From Bradyrhizobium guangdongense (GTDB lineage Bacteria; Pseudomonadota; Alphaproteobacteria; Rhizobiales; Xanthobacteraceae), in assembly GCF_004114975.1 (NCBI RefSeq), contig NZ_CP030051.1, positions 4,464,001 through 4,528,000 on the forward strand: a stretch of 64,000 nt of DNA. The letters run 5' to 3'. The position numbers were made by a program, and so were the translations under genes. A model generated the notes under the pieces. That model saw only the letters and a program-made list of their open reading frames with translations. It was not told where the DNA came from and searched no databases. Positions 19,972 through 30,937 of the stretch are shown piece after piece; position 1 is the stretch's first letter, and each line of letters opens with the position of its first letter.

Positions 19972-20490
19972 TCAGAGGCGATACAGGATCTGGTCGGTCC
20001 AGAATCGCTCGAGGCGGTGCAGCGACTTGTTGAGGGTCGAGAACTCCTCGCCGGAGATGCCGCCGACCTGCTCCACCGTCTTGACGTGCTTCTGGTAGAG
20101 CGCGTCGACGATGCGGCGGACTTCCTGGCCCTGCGGCGTCAGACGGATGCGCACCGAGCGGCGGTCAACGCGCGAACGCTGATGGTCGAGGAAGCCGAGC
20201 TCGACGAGCTTCTTCAGATTGTAGGAGACGTTGGAGCCGAGATAGTAACCGCGCGTGCGCAGTTCGCCCGCGGTCAGCTCCTTGTCGCCGATGTTATAGA
20301 GCAGGAGCGCCTGCACGGAATTGATGTCGGCGCGGCCACGACGATCGAACTCGTCCTTGATCACGTCGAGGAGCCGGCGATGCAGCCGCTCCACCAGAGT
20401 CAATGCTTCCAGATAGAGCGACTGCACCGAACCCTGCGGGCCGGAAACGCGCTCTGCGGTATCTGCCGCAGTTGCGACGGCTTTCATCAT
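19972..20490 (-). CDS. ldtR: MarR family transcriptional regulator LdtR
   Basis: A 172-residue winged-helix regulator that resembles LdtR, studied in Liberibacter and Sinorhizobium, where it controls an L,D-transpeptidase and cell-envelope stress genes. The wing/recognition region is LTAGELRTRGYYLGSNVSYNLKKLVELGFLD, read in parts, followed by RVDRRSVRIRLTPQG. Start at 20490 (MMKAV) or three bases later. Divergent from nothing close; the 525-base gap upstream holds a repeat and perhaps its own operator. The target transpeptidase is not in this window. Confidence 0.85.
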   Translation of the reverse strand: MMKAVATAADTAERVSGPQGSVQSLYLEALTLVERLHRRLLDVIKDEFDRRGRADINSVQALLLYNIGDKELTAGELRTRGYYLGSNVSYNLKKLVELGFLDHQRSRVDRRSVRIRLTPQGQEVRRIVDALYQKHVKTVEQVGGISGEEFSTLNKSLHRLERFWTDQILYRL

Positions 20491-22704
<2,214 letters not shown>

Positions 22705-22829
22705 TCCCGCGCGGTCTTTCCGCCCCCGAATCGCCGGAATATTTCGGCTTGTTAATCCGGCTGCGCCCTTGGCAGGGGACGAGCCTGTTCCCATGTCCTG
22801 CCACGGGAGTTTCCCCTGGGAGAACGGAC

Positions 22830-23369
22830 ATGTCGTATTCGGATTCGGGCAATGCCTGGCGCAATGACGGTGCTGCGCAGCCGCACGCCTATGATCCCTA
22901 TCAGCATCCGGAACTGTTCCGCGGTGTCGCGACGCGGCGGGTGTTCGCGTTCCTGATCGACATGGTCGTGATCTCCGTGCCCGTCATCCTCGGCTACATC
23001 TTCATTGCCCTGTTCGGCGTGGTGACGCTCGGCATCGGCTGGGCGCTGTTCTGGCTGGCCTGGCCCGCCTCCGTGATCTGGGCCATCGTCTATTACGGCG
23101 CCTGCATCGGCGGTCCCTCATCGGCGACGGTCGGGATGCGGATCATGGACCTGGAGCTCCGCACCTGGTACGGCGCGCCCGGCTACTTCGTCCTCGGCGC
23201 GACCCATGCCGTGCTGTTCTGGGTGACCGTCTCGTTCCTGACGCCCTTCATCGTGCTGATCGGCCTGTTCAATGGTCGCCGGCGCCTGCTGCATGATTTC
23301 GTGCTGGGAACGGTTGTGATCAACAATTCCGTCCGGGCGCCCGTGGCTCAGACCGCGAGGACCTGGTGA
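22830..23369 (+). CDS. RDD family membrane protein
   Basis: A 179-residue inner-membrane protein of the RDD superfamily, with the Arg near the first helix (ATRRVFAFLIDMVVIS), Asp in the first helix, then helices IFIALFGVVTLGIGWALFWLAWP and VLGATHAVLFWVTVSFLTPF. The motif GMRIMDLELRTW is family-typical. The role is undefined; some relatives transport Na+ or other substrates. ATG at 22830 follows a hydrophilic N-terminus rich in Tyr, His and Asn. It is the middle member of hemB-RDD-bpt, a conserved Rhizobiales order. Confidence 0.85.
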   Translation: MSYSDSGNAWRNDGAAQPHAYDPYQHPELFRGVATRRVFAFLIDMVVISVPVILGYIFIALFGVVTLGIGWALFWLAWPASVIWAIVYYGACIGGPSSATVGMRIMDLELRTWYGAPGYFVLGATHAVLFWVTVSFLTPFIVLIGLFNGRRRLLHDFVLGTVVINNSVRAPVAQTARTW

Positions 23370-23488
23370 GCAAGAGCCTATCAACCAGGATCGACTAAGC
23401 TGACTGAGCTGACCCGCCGAGCAGACCGATTGACCAAGGGCTTCTGGAGCGCGATGCTGACACCCACTTCGGAGGCCCACGACGTCCC

Positions 23489-24265
23489 TTGACCCAGCAC
23501 TCGCGCGACACCCCACAATTTTACCTCACGGCGCCCTCCCCTTGCCCGTATCTGCCGGGCCGGCATGAGCGCAAGGTGTTTACGCACCTCGTGGGTGACC
23601 GCGCCGGTGATCTCAATGACCTCCTGACCCATGGCGGGTTCCGCCGCAGCCAGTCGATCGCTTACCGGCCGGCCTGCGACCAATGCCGCGCCTGTGTCTC
23701 CGTCCGGGTCATCGCCAACGAGTTCCGCCCCTCCCGCAACTTCCGCAAGGTGATGGCGCGCAACGCCGACATCATCGGCGAGCAGCGCAGCGCGGTGCCG
23801 ACCTCCGAACAATATTCCATCTTCCGCGCCTATCTCGACGCCCGTCACCGCCACGGCGGCATGGCCGACATGACCGTGCTCGACTACGCCATGATGGTGG
23901 AGGACAGCCACGTCGAGACCCGCATCATCGAGTACCGCAAGCGGGGTCCCGACAGCGGCCTCACCGGCCGCGGCGAAGAGCTGATCGCGGTCGCGCTGAC
24001 CGACGTGCTGAGCGACGGCCTGTCGATGGTCTATTCGTTCTTCGAGCCGAACCAGGTCAGCCGCTCGATGGGCACCTTCATGATCCTCGACCACATCGCG
24101 CGGGCGCGGCGGCAAGGCTTGCCTTACGTCTATCTCGGCTACTGGATCGAAGGGTCGAAGAAGATGGACTACAAGGCCCGCTTCCTGCCGCAGCAGCGCC
24201 TCGCCCCCTCAGGCTGGCTGCGCATCGACGCACAAGGCGATGCGGCGTCCGAGCCGCAGGATTAG
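23489..24265 (+). CDS. bpt: Aspartate/glutamate leucyltransferase (Bpt)
   Basis: A 258-residue aminoacyl-tRNA-protein transferase of the ATE1-like family that attaches leucine from Leu-tRNA to N-terminal Asp or Glu, marking proteins for ClpAP. The Cys cluster is [11 protein letters not shown] with cysteines at about 63, 66 and 69; [22 protein letters not shown] is conserved. The start is a TTG at 23489 (MTQHSRD), with GGAGG 13 bases upstream, slightly far. It is in the N-degron pathway. It follows the RDD gene on the same strand. Confidence 0.93.
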   Translation: MTQHSRDTPQFYLTAPSPCPYLPGRHERKVFTHLVGDRAGDLNDLLTHGGFRRSQSIAYRPACDQCRACVSVRVIANEFRPSRNFRKVMARNADIIGEQRSAVPTSEQYSIFRAYLDARHRHGGMADMTVLDYAMMVEDSHVETRIIEYRKRGPDSGLTGRGEELIAVALTDVLSDGLSMVYSFFEPNQVSRSMGTFMILDHIARARRQGLPYVYLGYWIEGSKKMDYKARFLPQQRLAPSGWLRIDAQGDAASEPQD

Positions 24266-24270
24266 CGCGC

Positions 24271-25647
24271 TCACCCCAACAGCACATCCACCAACAGCTT
24301 CAGGTTCAGAACCAGGATTACACCGGCGAAGATCCACGCGATCGCGGCGACCGACGTGGGAATCGCGAACTGGCCCATCTTGCGGCGATCCGAGACGAAG
24401 CGGACCAGCGGGATCACGGCGAAGGGAAGCTGCATCGACAGCACGACCTGGCTGAACACCAGCAAATCCGCCGTGCCGCGCTCGCCGTAGATTGCGGTGA
24501 CGACGATGACAGGGACGATAGCGATGCCGCGCGTCAGCAGGCGGCGCGCCCAGCTCGGCAGGCGCAGATCGAGAAAGCCTTCCATCACGATCTGGCCGGC
24601 GAGCGTCGCGGTCACGGTCGAGTTCAGGCCCGAGGCGAGCAGCGCGACCGCGAACAGTGTCGAGGCGATACCGAGACCGAGCAAGGGCGAGAGCAGCTCG
24701 AACGCCTGGCCGATCTCGGCGACGTCGGAATGGCCGCTGGTGTGGAAGGTCGCGGCCGCCACCACCAGGATCGCGGCGTTGATGAACAGCGCCAGCATCA
24801 GCGCTATCGTGGAATCCGTCGTCGCCCATTTGATCGCTTCGCGACGGCCTTCGTCGTCGCGCGCATAGGCGCGCGTCTGCACGATCGACGAATGCAGATA
24901 GAGATTATGCGGCATCACGGTCGCGCCGATGATGCCGATCGCGATGTAGAGCATCTCGGGATTGGTGAAGATCTCGCTCTTCGGCGCAAAGCCGCGCAGC
25001 ACGTCCGCGATCGGCGGCGCAGCAGCGACGATCTGGACCGCAAAGCAGATCGCGATCACCGAAAGCAGCGCCATCACGAAGGCTTCGAGGAGGCGGAAGC
25101 CGCGGTTCATCAGGACCAGCAGCAGGAACGCATCCAGCGCTGCGATCAGCGCACCGCCGATCAGGGGAATGCCAAACAGAAGCTTCAGCGCGATCGCGGT
25201 GCCGATCACCTCGGCGAGATCGCAGGCGATGATCGCCGCCTCGCAAGCGAGCCAGAGCAGAAAGTTGACGGCGGGCGAATAAGTCGCGCGGCAGGCCTGC
25301 GCGAGATCGCGGTCGGTGACGATGCCGAGCCGCGCCGCCAAGGACTGCAGCAGGATCGCCATGAGGTTCGAGAGCAGGATGACCGCGAGCAGCGTGTAGC
25401 CGAACCTCGACCCGCCGGCGAGGTCGGTCGCCCAATTGCCGGGGTCCATGTAGCCGACCGAGACCATGTAGCCCGGGCCGATGAAGGCCAGCAGCCGCCG
25501 CCACCACGTCCCTGCCGTCGGGAGGGGCACCGTGGCGTTCACCTCGGCCAGGCTCTTGGTCGCGGGCGCATCATCGCGCCAGCCCGCCGAGTCGTGGGTC
25601 AGGCCGCGAGTCAGATCCTGGGTCAGATCGGGCGATCTAGCATCCAT
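24271..25647 (-). CDS. mntH: Nramp family Mn2+/divalent metal transporter
   Basis: A 458-residue inner-membrane proton-coupled metal importer with eleven predicted helices. Hallmarks are DPGN at 68-71 and [10 protein letters not shown] in helix six. In Bradyrhizobium japonicum MntH is the major manganese importer and is regulated by manganese through Fur. The start ATG at 25647 (MDARSPDL) is chosen; an upstream GTG-type frame would overlap the putative regulatory repeats. Convergent with bpt and divergent from an MFS gene. Confidence 0.93.
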   Translation of the reverse strand: MDARSPDLTQDLTRGLTHDSAGWRDDAPATKSLAEVNATVPLPTAGTWWRRLLAFIGPGYMVSVGYMDPGNWATDLAGGSRFGYTLLAVILLSNLMAILLQSLAARLGIVTDRDLAQACRATYSPAVNFLLWLACEAAIIACDLAEVIGTAIALKLLFGIPLIGGALIAALDAFLLLVLMNRGFRLLEAFVMALLSVIAICFAVQIVAAAPPIADVLRGFAPKSEIFTNPEMLYIAIGIIGATVMPHNLYLHSSIVQTRAYARDDEGRREAIKWATTDSTIALMLALFINAAILVVAAATFHTSGHSDVAEIGQAFELLSPLLGLGIASTLFAVALLASGLNSTVTATLAGQIVMEGFLDLRLPSWARRLLTRGIAIVPVIVVTAIYGERGTADLLVFSQVVLSMQLPFAVIPLVRFVSDRRKMGQFAIPTSVAAIAWIFAGVILVLNLKLLVDVLLG

Positions 25648-25675
25648 GCTGGCAGAATACCGGGATAGGCTTTTA

Positions 25676-25694
25676 TTGCAACTCATTTGCAACT
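25676..25694. promoter_or_regulatory. Direct-repeat candidate regulatory site upstream of mntH
   Basis: TTGCAACT occurs twice, at 25676-25683 and 25687-25694, eleven bases apart, about one helical turn. Manganese-responsive Fur (Mur) sites upstream of rhizobial sit and mntH genes are built from TGCAA-rich hexamers, so this fits a manganese-responsive operator. The link is inferred; the site is 29-47 bases upstream of the mntH start. Confidence 0.4.
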
Positions 25695-25815
25695 GCATCT
25701 AGCCGCATCGGTTCCCGTCATCGCGCCATCGACCCGGCCATGTCGGGAAGCGGGTGGGTTTGGCCGTCCCGGGTCTCCGATACTGGCGCCATCAAGACTT
25801 TGCAGGAAATGCGCC

Positions 25816-27060
25816 ATGTCAAATGCGTCCGGTCTCCCTGACACCTTCAATCGCCTCGCCTGGTCCAACCTCGCGGCTCAATCGGCCGAGCAGATCGCCC
25901 TGGCCGCAGCGCCCATCGTCGCGGTGCTGACGCTGGGTGTGGCCGAGGGCCAGACCGGCCTGCTCCAGACCGCCCTCACCTTGCCCTTCGTCCTGTTCGC
26001 CATCCCCGCCGGCCTGCTCGCCGACCGCATCTCGCGCCGCGCGCTGATGGCAGGCGCCGAGGCGCTACGCGCGGCGGCGCTGGCTGCGATCGTTCTCCTG
26101 CTCGCGCTCGGCGCGCTCAATCTGCCGCTGCTGGCGCTACTCGGCTTTGCCGCGGTATGCGGCACTGTGGTCTACAGCGTGGCCGCGCCCGCGCTGGTGC
26201 CCTCGCTGGTGAGCGCAGAGCTGCTGCCGGCTGCGAATGCGCGGATCGAGCTGGCCCGCACCATCGCCTTCGCAAGCGGTCCTGCGCTGGGCGGCGCGCT
26301 GGTGGGATGGTGGGGGGCGAGCCCGGCCTTCGGCTTTGCCGCCGCGCTCTCGCTGATCGCCGTGGTGCTGCTCTCCGGCCTCTATGAACCGGCGCGTGCG
26401 CCGATGCCGCGCCGTCATCCGTTCCAGGACATCCGCGAGGGCGCCGGTTTCGTGTTTCACCATCCGCTGCTGCGGCCGGTCTTCATCACCCAATTCATCT
26501 TCAATACCGGCTGGTTCCTGCAGATCGCGGTGTTCGTGCCCTATGCGGTGCGCCATCTCGGTCTGACCGCCGCGGGCGTCGGCACGGTGTTGACGATGTA
26601 CGGTGTCGGCATGGTGATCGGCGCGCTGTTCGCAACGCGCGTGATGCAACGCATTGCGTTCGGCACGGTCGTTGGCCTCGGCCCGATCACCGGCTTCGTC
26701 GCGGCCCTGGTGATGGCGCTGACGGTGCTGGTGCCCTCGCCGTGGCTTGCTGCCTTGAGCTTCTTCCTGCTCGGCGTCGGCCCGATCCTGTGGGTGATCT
26801 CGACCACGACCTTGCGCCAGTCGGTGACGCCGCCGCGTCTGCTCGGCCGGGTCTCCGCCATCAACATCATGAGCTACGGCGCCCGCCCGCTCGGCTCGGC
26901 ACTGGGTGCGATCGTCGGCGGCATCTGGAGCGCGGAAGCGTGCCTCTATCTCGCGGCGGCCGTGTTCGGCGTGCAGGCGCTGGTGATCTGGCTGTCACCG
27001 GCGGTGGCGCTGGACCGGCAGCCGGCGATGGTGGGGGATGAAGTGGCGGCACGGTGCTAG
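25816..27060 (+). CDS. MFS transporter (EntS/MFS_3-like exporter)
   Basis: A 414-residue major facilitator with twelve predicted helices. Motif A-like LLADRISRRALMAGAE lies after helix two, and PALGGALVGWWGAS resembles the drug/siderophore exporter group. The start at 25816 follows AATGCGCC with no strong Shine-Dalgarno; the upstream in-frame ATG at 25687 would cross the mntH control region and is rejected. No siderophore genes adjoin it, so the substrate is unknown. Confidence 0.85.
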   Translation: MSNASGLPDTFNRLAWSNLAAQSAEQIALAAAPIVAVLTLGVAEGQTGLLQTALTLPFVLFAIPAGLLADRISRRALMAGAEALRAAALAAIVLLLALGALNLPLLALLGFAAVCGTVVYSVAAPALVPSLVSAELLPAANARIELARTIAFASGPALGGALVGWWGASPAFGFAAALSLIAVVLLSGLYEPARAPMPRRHPFQDIREGAGFVFHHPLLRPVFITQFIFNTGWFLQIAVFVPYAVRHLGLTAAGVGTVLTMYGVGMVIGALFATRVMQRIAFGTVVGLGPITGFVAALVMALTVLVPSPWLAALSFFLLGVGPILWVISTTTLRQSVTPPRLLGRVSAINIMSYGARPLGSALGAIVGGIWSAEACLYLAAAVFGVQALVIWLSPAVALDRQPAMVGDEVAARC

Positions 27061-27068
27061 CCACAGGC

Positions 27069-27154
27069 GTCATTGCGAGGAGCCCTTCGCGACGAAGCAA
27101 TCCAGAATCCTTCCGCGGAGATCATCTGGATTGCTTCGCTGCGCTCGCAATGAC
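27069..27154. repeat. Intergenic palindromic repeat, family A, copy 2
   Basis: GTCATTGCGAGGAGCCCTTC at the left and GCTGCGCTCGCAATGAC at the right form the outer stem; AAGCAATCCAGA and TCTGGATTGCTTCG form the inner one. It is the copy at 9934-10018 in opposite orientation and lies between a plus-strand MFS gene and a minus-strand cyclase. Confidence 0.8.
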
Positions 27155-27177
27155 CGCGTGGGCGGCGACATCAGTGC

Positions 27178-28437
27178 TTAATTCGCCAGATACCGCTCGT
27201 AGCTCCCGGTCACGGGCTCGCTCGCATCGACCTCGGGGTCGAGCGTGTAGAGATCCTGCGCGCGGCCGATGCCGCGCAACGCGTAGCGGCCGGTGGATAC
27301 GAGATAGCGGCGGCCGGCGGCGTCCAGGCCCTTGTAGAATTCCGCCGACGCCAGCACTTCGCGGTCGACCGAGCGGCTCATCGAGGCGATGCGGCTGACC
27401 TCGTTCACGGTCGGCCCCACCACTGTGAAATCGAGCCGGTCCTCGCTGCCGATATTGCCGTACAGGACCTCGCCGACATGCAGCCCGATATAGGCCGACG
27501 TGGTCGGACGGCCCTCCGCCGCGCGGCGTGCATTCAGCGTCGCGACATTCTGGCGAAACAGGTGCTCGGCTCGCAGCGCGGCGCGGCGCGCATCCGCCAT
27601 GTCCGCAGCCGTGAACATCGCGAGCACGCCGTCGCCGATCAGCTTCAGCACGTCGCCGCCGGCTTCGTGGATCGCGTCGATCACGGCCTGCGCATAGTCG
27701 TTGAGGAACGGGATGATCTCGTCCGGCCCGATGCTCTCGCTGATCCCGGTCGAGCCGCGCAGATCCGAATACCAGAGCACGGCATTGATGCGTTCGGTGA
27801 CGCCGCGCGAGATGCGCCCGCGCAGAACCTGCTCGGAGGCATCGCGTCCGAGATAGACCCGCCCCAGCGTCCGCACGATGTCGACCTGCTGCGCCGATTT
27901 GATCGCGAGTCCCAGCACCGGCACGAGATCGCGCAGCGCGGCGAGCTCGGCTTCGGCAAAGCCGTCGTCACGCCGCGTCGTCCAGTAGGAGTAGAGGCAG
28001 TCCATCTGCCCGAGCGCGCCGGTCTCACCGAAGCGGTGCACGAACGCCAGGAAATGGCGGTGACCGTTTTCGGCGAGGTCGCCGATCTGCGAGAAATCGA
28101 GCGAGGGCGCATCGGCAAGATCGAGCACCATCTCGTCGTGGCCATGCTCGAGCAGATGATAGAACACCGAGCGCCGCCAGTTCTTGGCGGCATCGCCTTC
28201 AGCCGTCGAGCCGTATTCGACGACGTCGCTCTCGTTGGTCGGCGTATCGCTCCAGCGAAAGGCTCGGCCCTCGTAGATCGGATGCAGCGTATCGATGACC
28301 ACGAGCCCGCGCGACAGTTCCAGCCCCTCGGCGCGGCAGCGCTCGCAAAATCCCCGGAGCAGATCGGGTTCGGGAAGACCGGTGAGCCCCTGGCCGGCCA
28401 GCCAGTTCATCAGCGCGAGGCGGGAGGTTATTTGCAT
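27178..28437 (-). CDS. Class III adenylate/guanylate cyclase domain protein
   Basis: A 419-residue protein with a C-terminal class III cyclase domain (about 215-395). The first metal Asp is in YSDLRGST, the second in GGDVLKLIGDGVLAMF; LDFTVVGPTVNEVSRI contains the transition-state Asn and Arg. The Lys in VLKLIGD and the Thr in FTVVGP point to ATP rather than GTP. The N-terminal 200 residues have no recognised sensor domain; the segment LRDLVPVLGLAIKSAQ resembles other Bradyrhizobium cyclases. It would make cAMP in response to an unknown cue. Confidence 0.85.
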   Translation of the reverse strand: MQITSRLALMNWLAGQGLTGLPEPDLLRGFCERCRAEGLELSRGLVVIDTLHPIYEGRAFRWSDTPTNESDVVEYGSTAEGDAAKNWRRSVFYHLLEHGHDEMVLDLADAPSLDFSQIGDLAENGHRHFLAFVHRFGETGALGQMDCLYSYWTTRRDDGFAEAELAALRDLVPVLGLAIKSAQQVDIVRTLGRVYLGRDASEQVLRGRISRGVTERINAVLWYSDLRGSTGISESIGPDEIIPFLNDYAQAVIDAIHEAGGDVLKLIGDGVLAMFTAADMADARRAALRAEHLFRQNVATLNARRAAEGRPTTSAYIGLHVGEVLYGNIGSEDRLDFTVVGPTVNEVSRIASMSRSVDREVLASAEFYKGLDAAGRRYLVSTGRYALRGIGRAQDLYTLDPEVDASEPVTGSYERYLAN

Positions 28438-28588
28438 GCGCTATTATGGCGTTCATTCATGACGAGCGGAAGGCCGCAGACCAAGCTTCATCCGCAAGCA
28501 GATCGAACATGTCCGGGACGCTGTTGACGTGCCGGCATTGCCGGCTGCAAATGGAACCGATGACACTGCAGACGAGAAACATTGGGAT

Positions 28589-29746
28589 ATGACCCAGCGC
28601 CAGCTTCCGATCATCCTGGCGCTCGGCACGACGCAGACCCTGGCCTGGGCGTCGAGCTACTATCTGCCGGCCCTGCTCGCCGATCCCATGGCGCACGACC
28701 TCGGCGTCTCCTCGAACTGGGTCTTCGGCGCATTCTCGGCTTCGCTGGTGATCTCCGCGATGCTGGGGCCACGCATCGGCCGGCAGATCGATCTCGTCGG
28801 CGGACGGCAGGTGCTGTCGGCCTCGAACCTGACCATCGCGGCGGGCCTCGTCCTGCTCGGCTTCTCACATTCGATCGTGGTGATGGCATTCGCCTGGCTT
28901 GTGCTCGGCATCGGCATGGCCATGGGACTCTATGATGCCGCTTTCGCCGCACTCGGCCGAATCTACGGCACCGAGGCGCGCGGCTCGATCACCGGCATCA
29001 CGCTGATGGCGGGCTTTGCCTCGACCGTGGGCTGGCCCCTCACCGCCTGGGGGCTCGCCCATATTGGCTGGCGCGAGACGTGTTTCGCCTGGGCCGCGGC
29101 CAACATCCTGATCGGCCTGCCCCTCAACTTCTTCATGCTGCCGGCGATCAAGGGCGCCAAGCAGGCCGCGGCTGCGGCCGAGAAGCCGCATTTGCCGCTC
29201 GACCGCACGATGGTGCTGCTCGCCTTCGTCTTCGCAGCGGTCTGGACCGTCACCGGCGCCATGGCCGTGCATTTCCCCCGCATCCTCGAGGCAACAGGGG
29301 CAACGCATGTCGAAGCGATCGCGGCCGGCGCCCTGATCGGCCCGGCGCAGGTGATCGCGCGCATTCTCGAAGCGAGCGTACTCAGCCGCTTTCATCCGCT
29401 CTTGTCGACCCGGCTCGCCTGCCTCACCCACCCGATCGGAGCTGCCGTCGTCGCCATCTTCGGCGCGCCGGCCGCGAGCGCCTTTGCCCTGCTGCACGGC
29501 TCCGGCAACGGCATTTTGACGATCGCGCGCGGGACGCTGCCACTCGCGATCTTCGGCCCCAAGGATTTCGGCTATCGCCTCGGCATCATCGGCGCGCCGG
29601 CAAGGATGGCGCAGGCGATATCGCCGCTGGCATTCGGCCTGCTGATCGATGTGATGGGCGCCAAGGTGCTGATGGTCTCGTCGGCGCTGAGCCTGTCGGC
29701 GCTGGCGGCGCTGTTTCTGATCCGCGCCAAGTCACGGCCGGATTGA
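28589..29746 (+). CDS. MFS transporter
   Basis: A 385-residue major facilitator with twelve predicted helices. The N-terminal half has TLAWASSYYLPALLADPMAHDLG and MLGPRIGRQIDLVGGRQVLS, a motif A-like loop; the second half begins near LVLLAFVFAAVWTVTGAMAV. ATG at 28589 (MTQRQLPI) is preferred to a GTG at 28529. Substrate unknown. It is divergent from the cyclase, with about 150 bases between, and followed by a small membrane protein on the same strand. Confidence 0.85.
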   Translation: MTQRQLPIILALGTTQTLAWASSYYLPALLADPMAHDLGVSSNWVFGAFSASLVISAMLGPRIGRQIDLVGGRQVLSASNLTIAAGLVLLGFSHSIVVMAFAWLVLGIGMAMGLYDAAFAALGRIYGTEARGSITGITLMAGFASTVGWPLTAWGLAHIGWRETCFAWAAANILIGLPLNFFMLPAIKGAKQAAAAAEKPHLPLDRTMVLLAFVFAAVWTVTGAMAVHFPRILEATGATHVEAIAAGALIGPAQVIARILEASVLSRFHPLLSTRLACLTHPIGAAVVAIFGAPAASAFALLHGSGNGILTIARGTLPLAIFGPKDFGYRLGIIGAPARMAQAISPLAFGLLIDVMGAKVLMVSSALSLSALAALFLIRAKSRPD

Positions 29747-29777
29747 CCGGGCCACCGCTTTCGCGCACAAGCGCAGC

Positions 29778-29969
29778 ATGACCGACGACAACAGTCCGCC
29801 CCGCACCTTCAAAGGCCTCCTGCGCTGGGCCATGACGCCACCGCAGGCCTGGGGCGTCTATCTCCTCGCCGTGCTGCTGGTGTGGCTGCTCTCGTTCTAT
29901 GCCGGCACGCTGAAGCCGAAGAAGACACCGGACCCGAGCCCACCGGCGGTCACCGCACCAAGAAGCTGA
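29778..29969 (+). CDS. Small single-pass membrane protein (63 aa)
   Basis: A 63-residue protein with one hydrophobic helix, GVYLLAVLLVWLLSFYAGTL, and a proline-rich C-terminal tail (KPKKTPDPSPPAVTAPRS). The N-terminus is hydrophilic and basic after MTDDNSPPRTFKG. It is 31 bases downstream of the MFS gene on the same strand, so it may be cotranscribed with it. Function unknown. The convergent lactonase-like gene ends only eight bases after its stop. Confidence 0.55.
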   Translation: MTDDNSPPRTFKGLLRWAMTPPQAWGVYLLAVLLVWLLSFYAGTLKPKKTPDPSPPAVTAPRS

Positions 29970-29976
29970 TCCCGCC

Positions 29977-30810
29977 TCAGTCGTAAAACTCCGGCGACAT
30001 CTTCTGGGTGTCGCGCTGCGCCTTGTCGTGGTTGATCCAGAGCTGCCCCTTTTCCTTCGAAACGACGTCGGCGATCTTCTGCATCGAGGCGAGCGACTGG
30101 TCCTTGCTGACATTCATCGTGGGGACGCGGCGGTTGTCGTAATTATCCCTGAAATGGGCGGCATCGCCCGACAGCACCACCACGCCGGTCTTCGGCAGTC
30201 TCACCATCAACGACTGGTGTCCCGGCGTATGGCCGGGCGTCGAGAGGATGGTGATGCTGCCGTCACCGAACACGTCCTTGTCGCCCGCGAGCAGCTCGAC
30301 CGGATGCGAGGGCTTGAAGCGCGGCTCGTTGTTGGCGCCCGGCCAGTCATATTCGGCCTTCTGCACATAGAGCGTTGCCTGCGGGAACATCTCGACATTG
30401 CCAATGTGATCGGGGTGCGTGTGCGAGACGCCCATCGCCTTGACGTCAACAGGTTTCACGCCGATCTGCTCGAGTTGCGCGGCGAGCGTTTTCGGACGCC
30501 GCCAGGTGACGGCCTTGGAATCGGCCGGCACGAGCCCGTTCGGCATCCCTGCGACGGCGTCGGGAATGCCGGTGTCCCACAGGAACCAGCCCTGGCTGTG
30601 CTTGATGAGATAGCAGGTGTCGACGAAGTCCATCGACTTGCCTTCATTCACGCCGGGCGACCAGCGCGAGATGTCGCCGGCGACCCCCTCGCCGCAGTTG
30701 AGGATGTAGAGCTTTTCGACCCCCGTCTGCGCGGATGCGGCGCGGGCCGACAGCGCGAGTGCGGCGATGGCCAGAGCAAGCGTGATCCTGGACATGATCT
30801 TGGGCGTCAT
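29977..30810 (-). CDS. Metallo-beta-lactamase fold hydrolase (N-acyl homoserine lactonase-like)
   Basis: A 277-residue secreted metallohydrolase. The signal peptide is visible in RITLALAIAALALSARAASA, cleaved near residue 25. The dinuclear metal motif HTHPDHIGN is the HxHxDH signature, with further ligand stretches STPGHTPGHQSLM and LSGDAAHF. The overall pattern resembles AttM/AiiA-like lactonases, but substrate specificity cannot be inferred from motifs alone. ATG at 30810 (MTPKIMSR) is preferred to a start nine residues upstream. Quorum-quenching is an inference. Confidence 0.85.
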   Translation of the reverse strand: MTPKIMSRITLALAIAALALSARAASAQTGVEKLYILNCGEGVAGDISRWSPGVNEGKSMDFVDTCYLIKHSQGWFLWDTGIPDAVAGMPNGLVPADSKAVTWRRPKTLAAQLEQIGVKPVDVKAMGVSHTHPDHIGNVEMFPQATLYVQKAEYDWPGANNEPRFKPSHPVELLAGDKDVFGDGSITILSTPGHTPGHQSLMVRLPKTGVVVLSGDAAHFRDNYDNRRVPTMNVSKDQSLASMQKIADVVSKEKGQLWINHDKAQRDTQKMSPEFYD

Positions 30811-30937
30811 CCTTGGTCCCTCCTGGCAGCGCATTGTTGGTGCGATCGAAGATCAACCCCGATCCCGCCGCGGAATTCCGCTTCGTTCACTATAGGCCGC
30901 AGCACCAGAGCTTTCTGACACCGGTGCTGAGCCGGGC

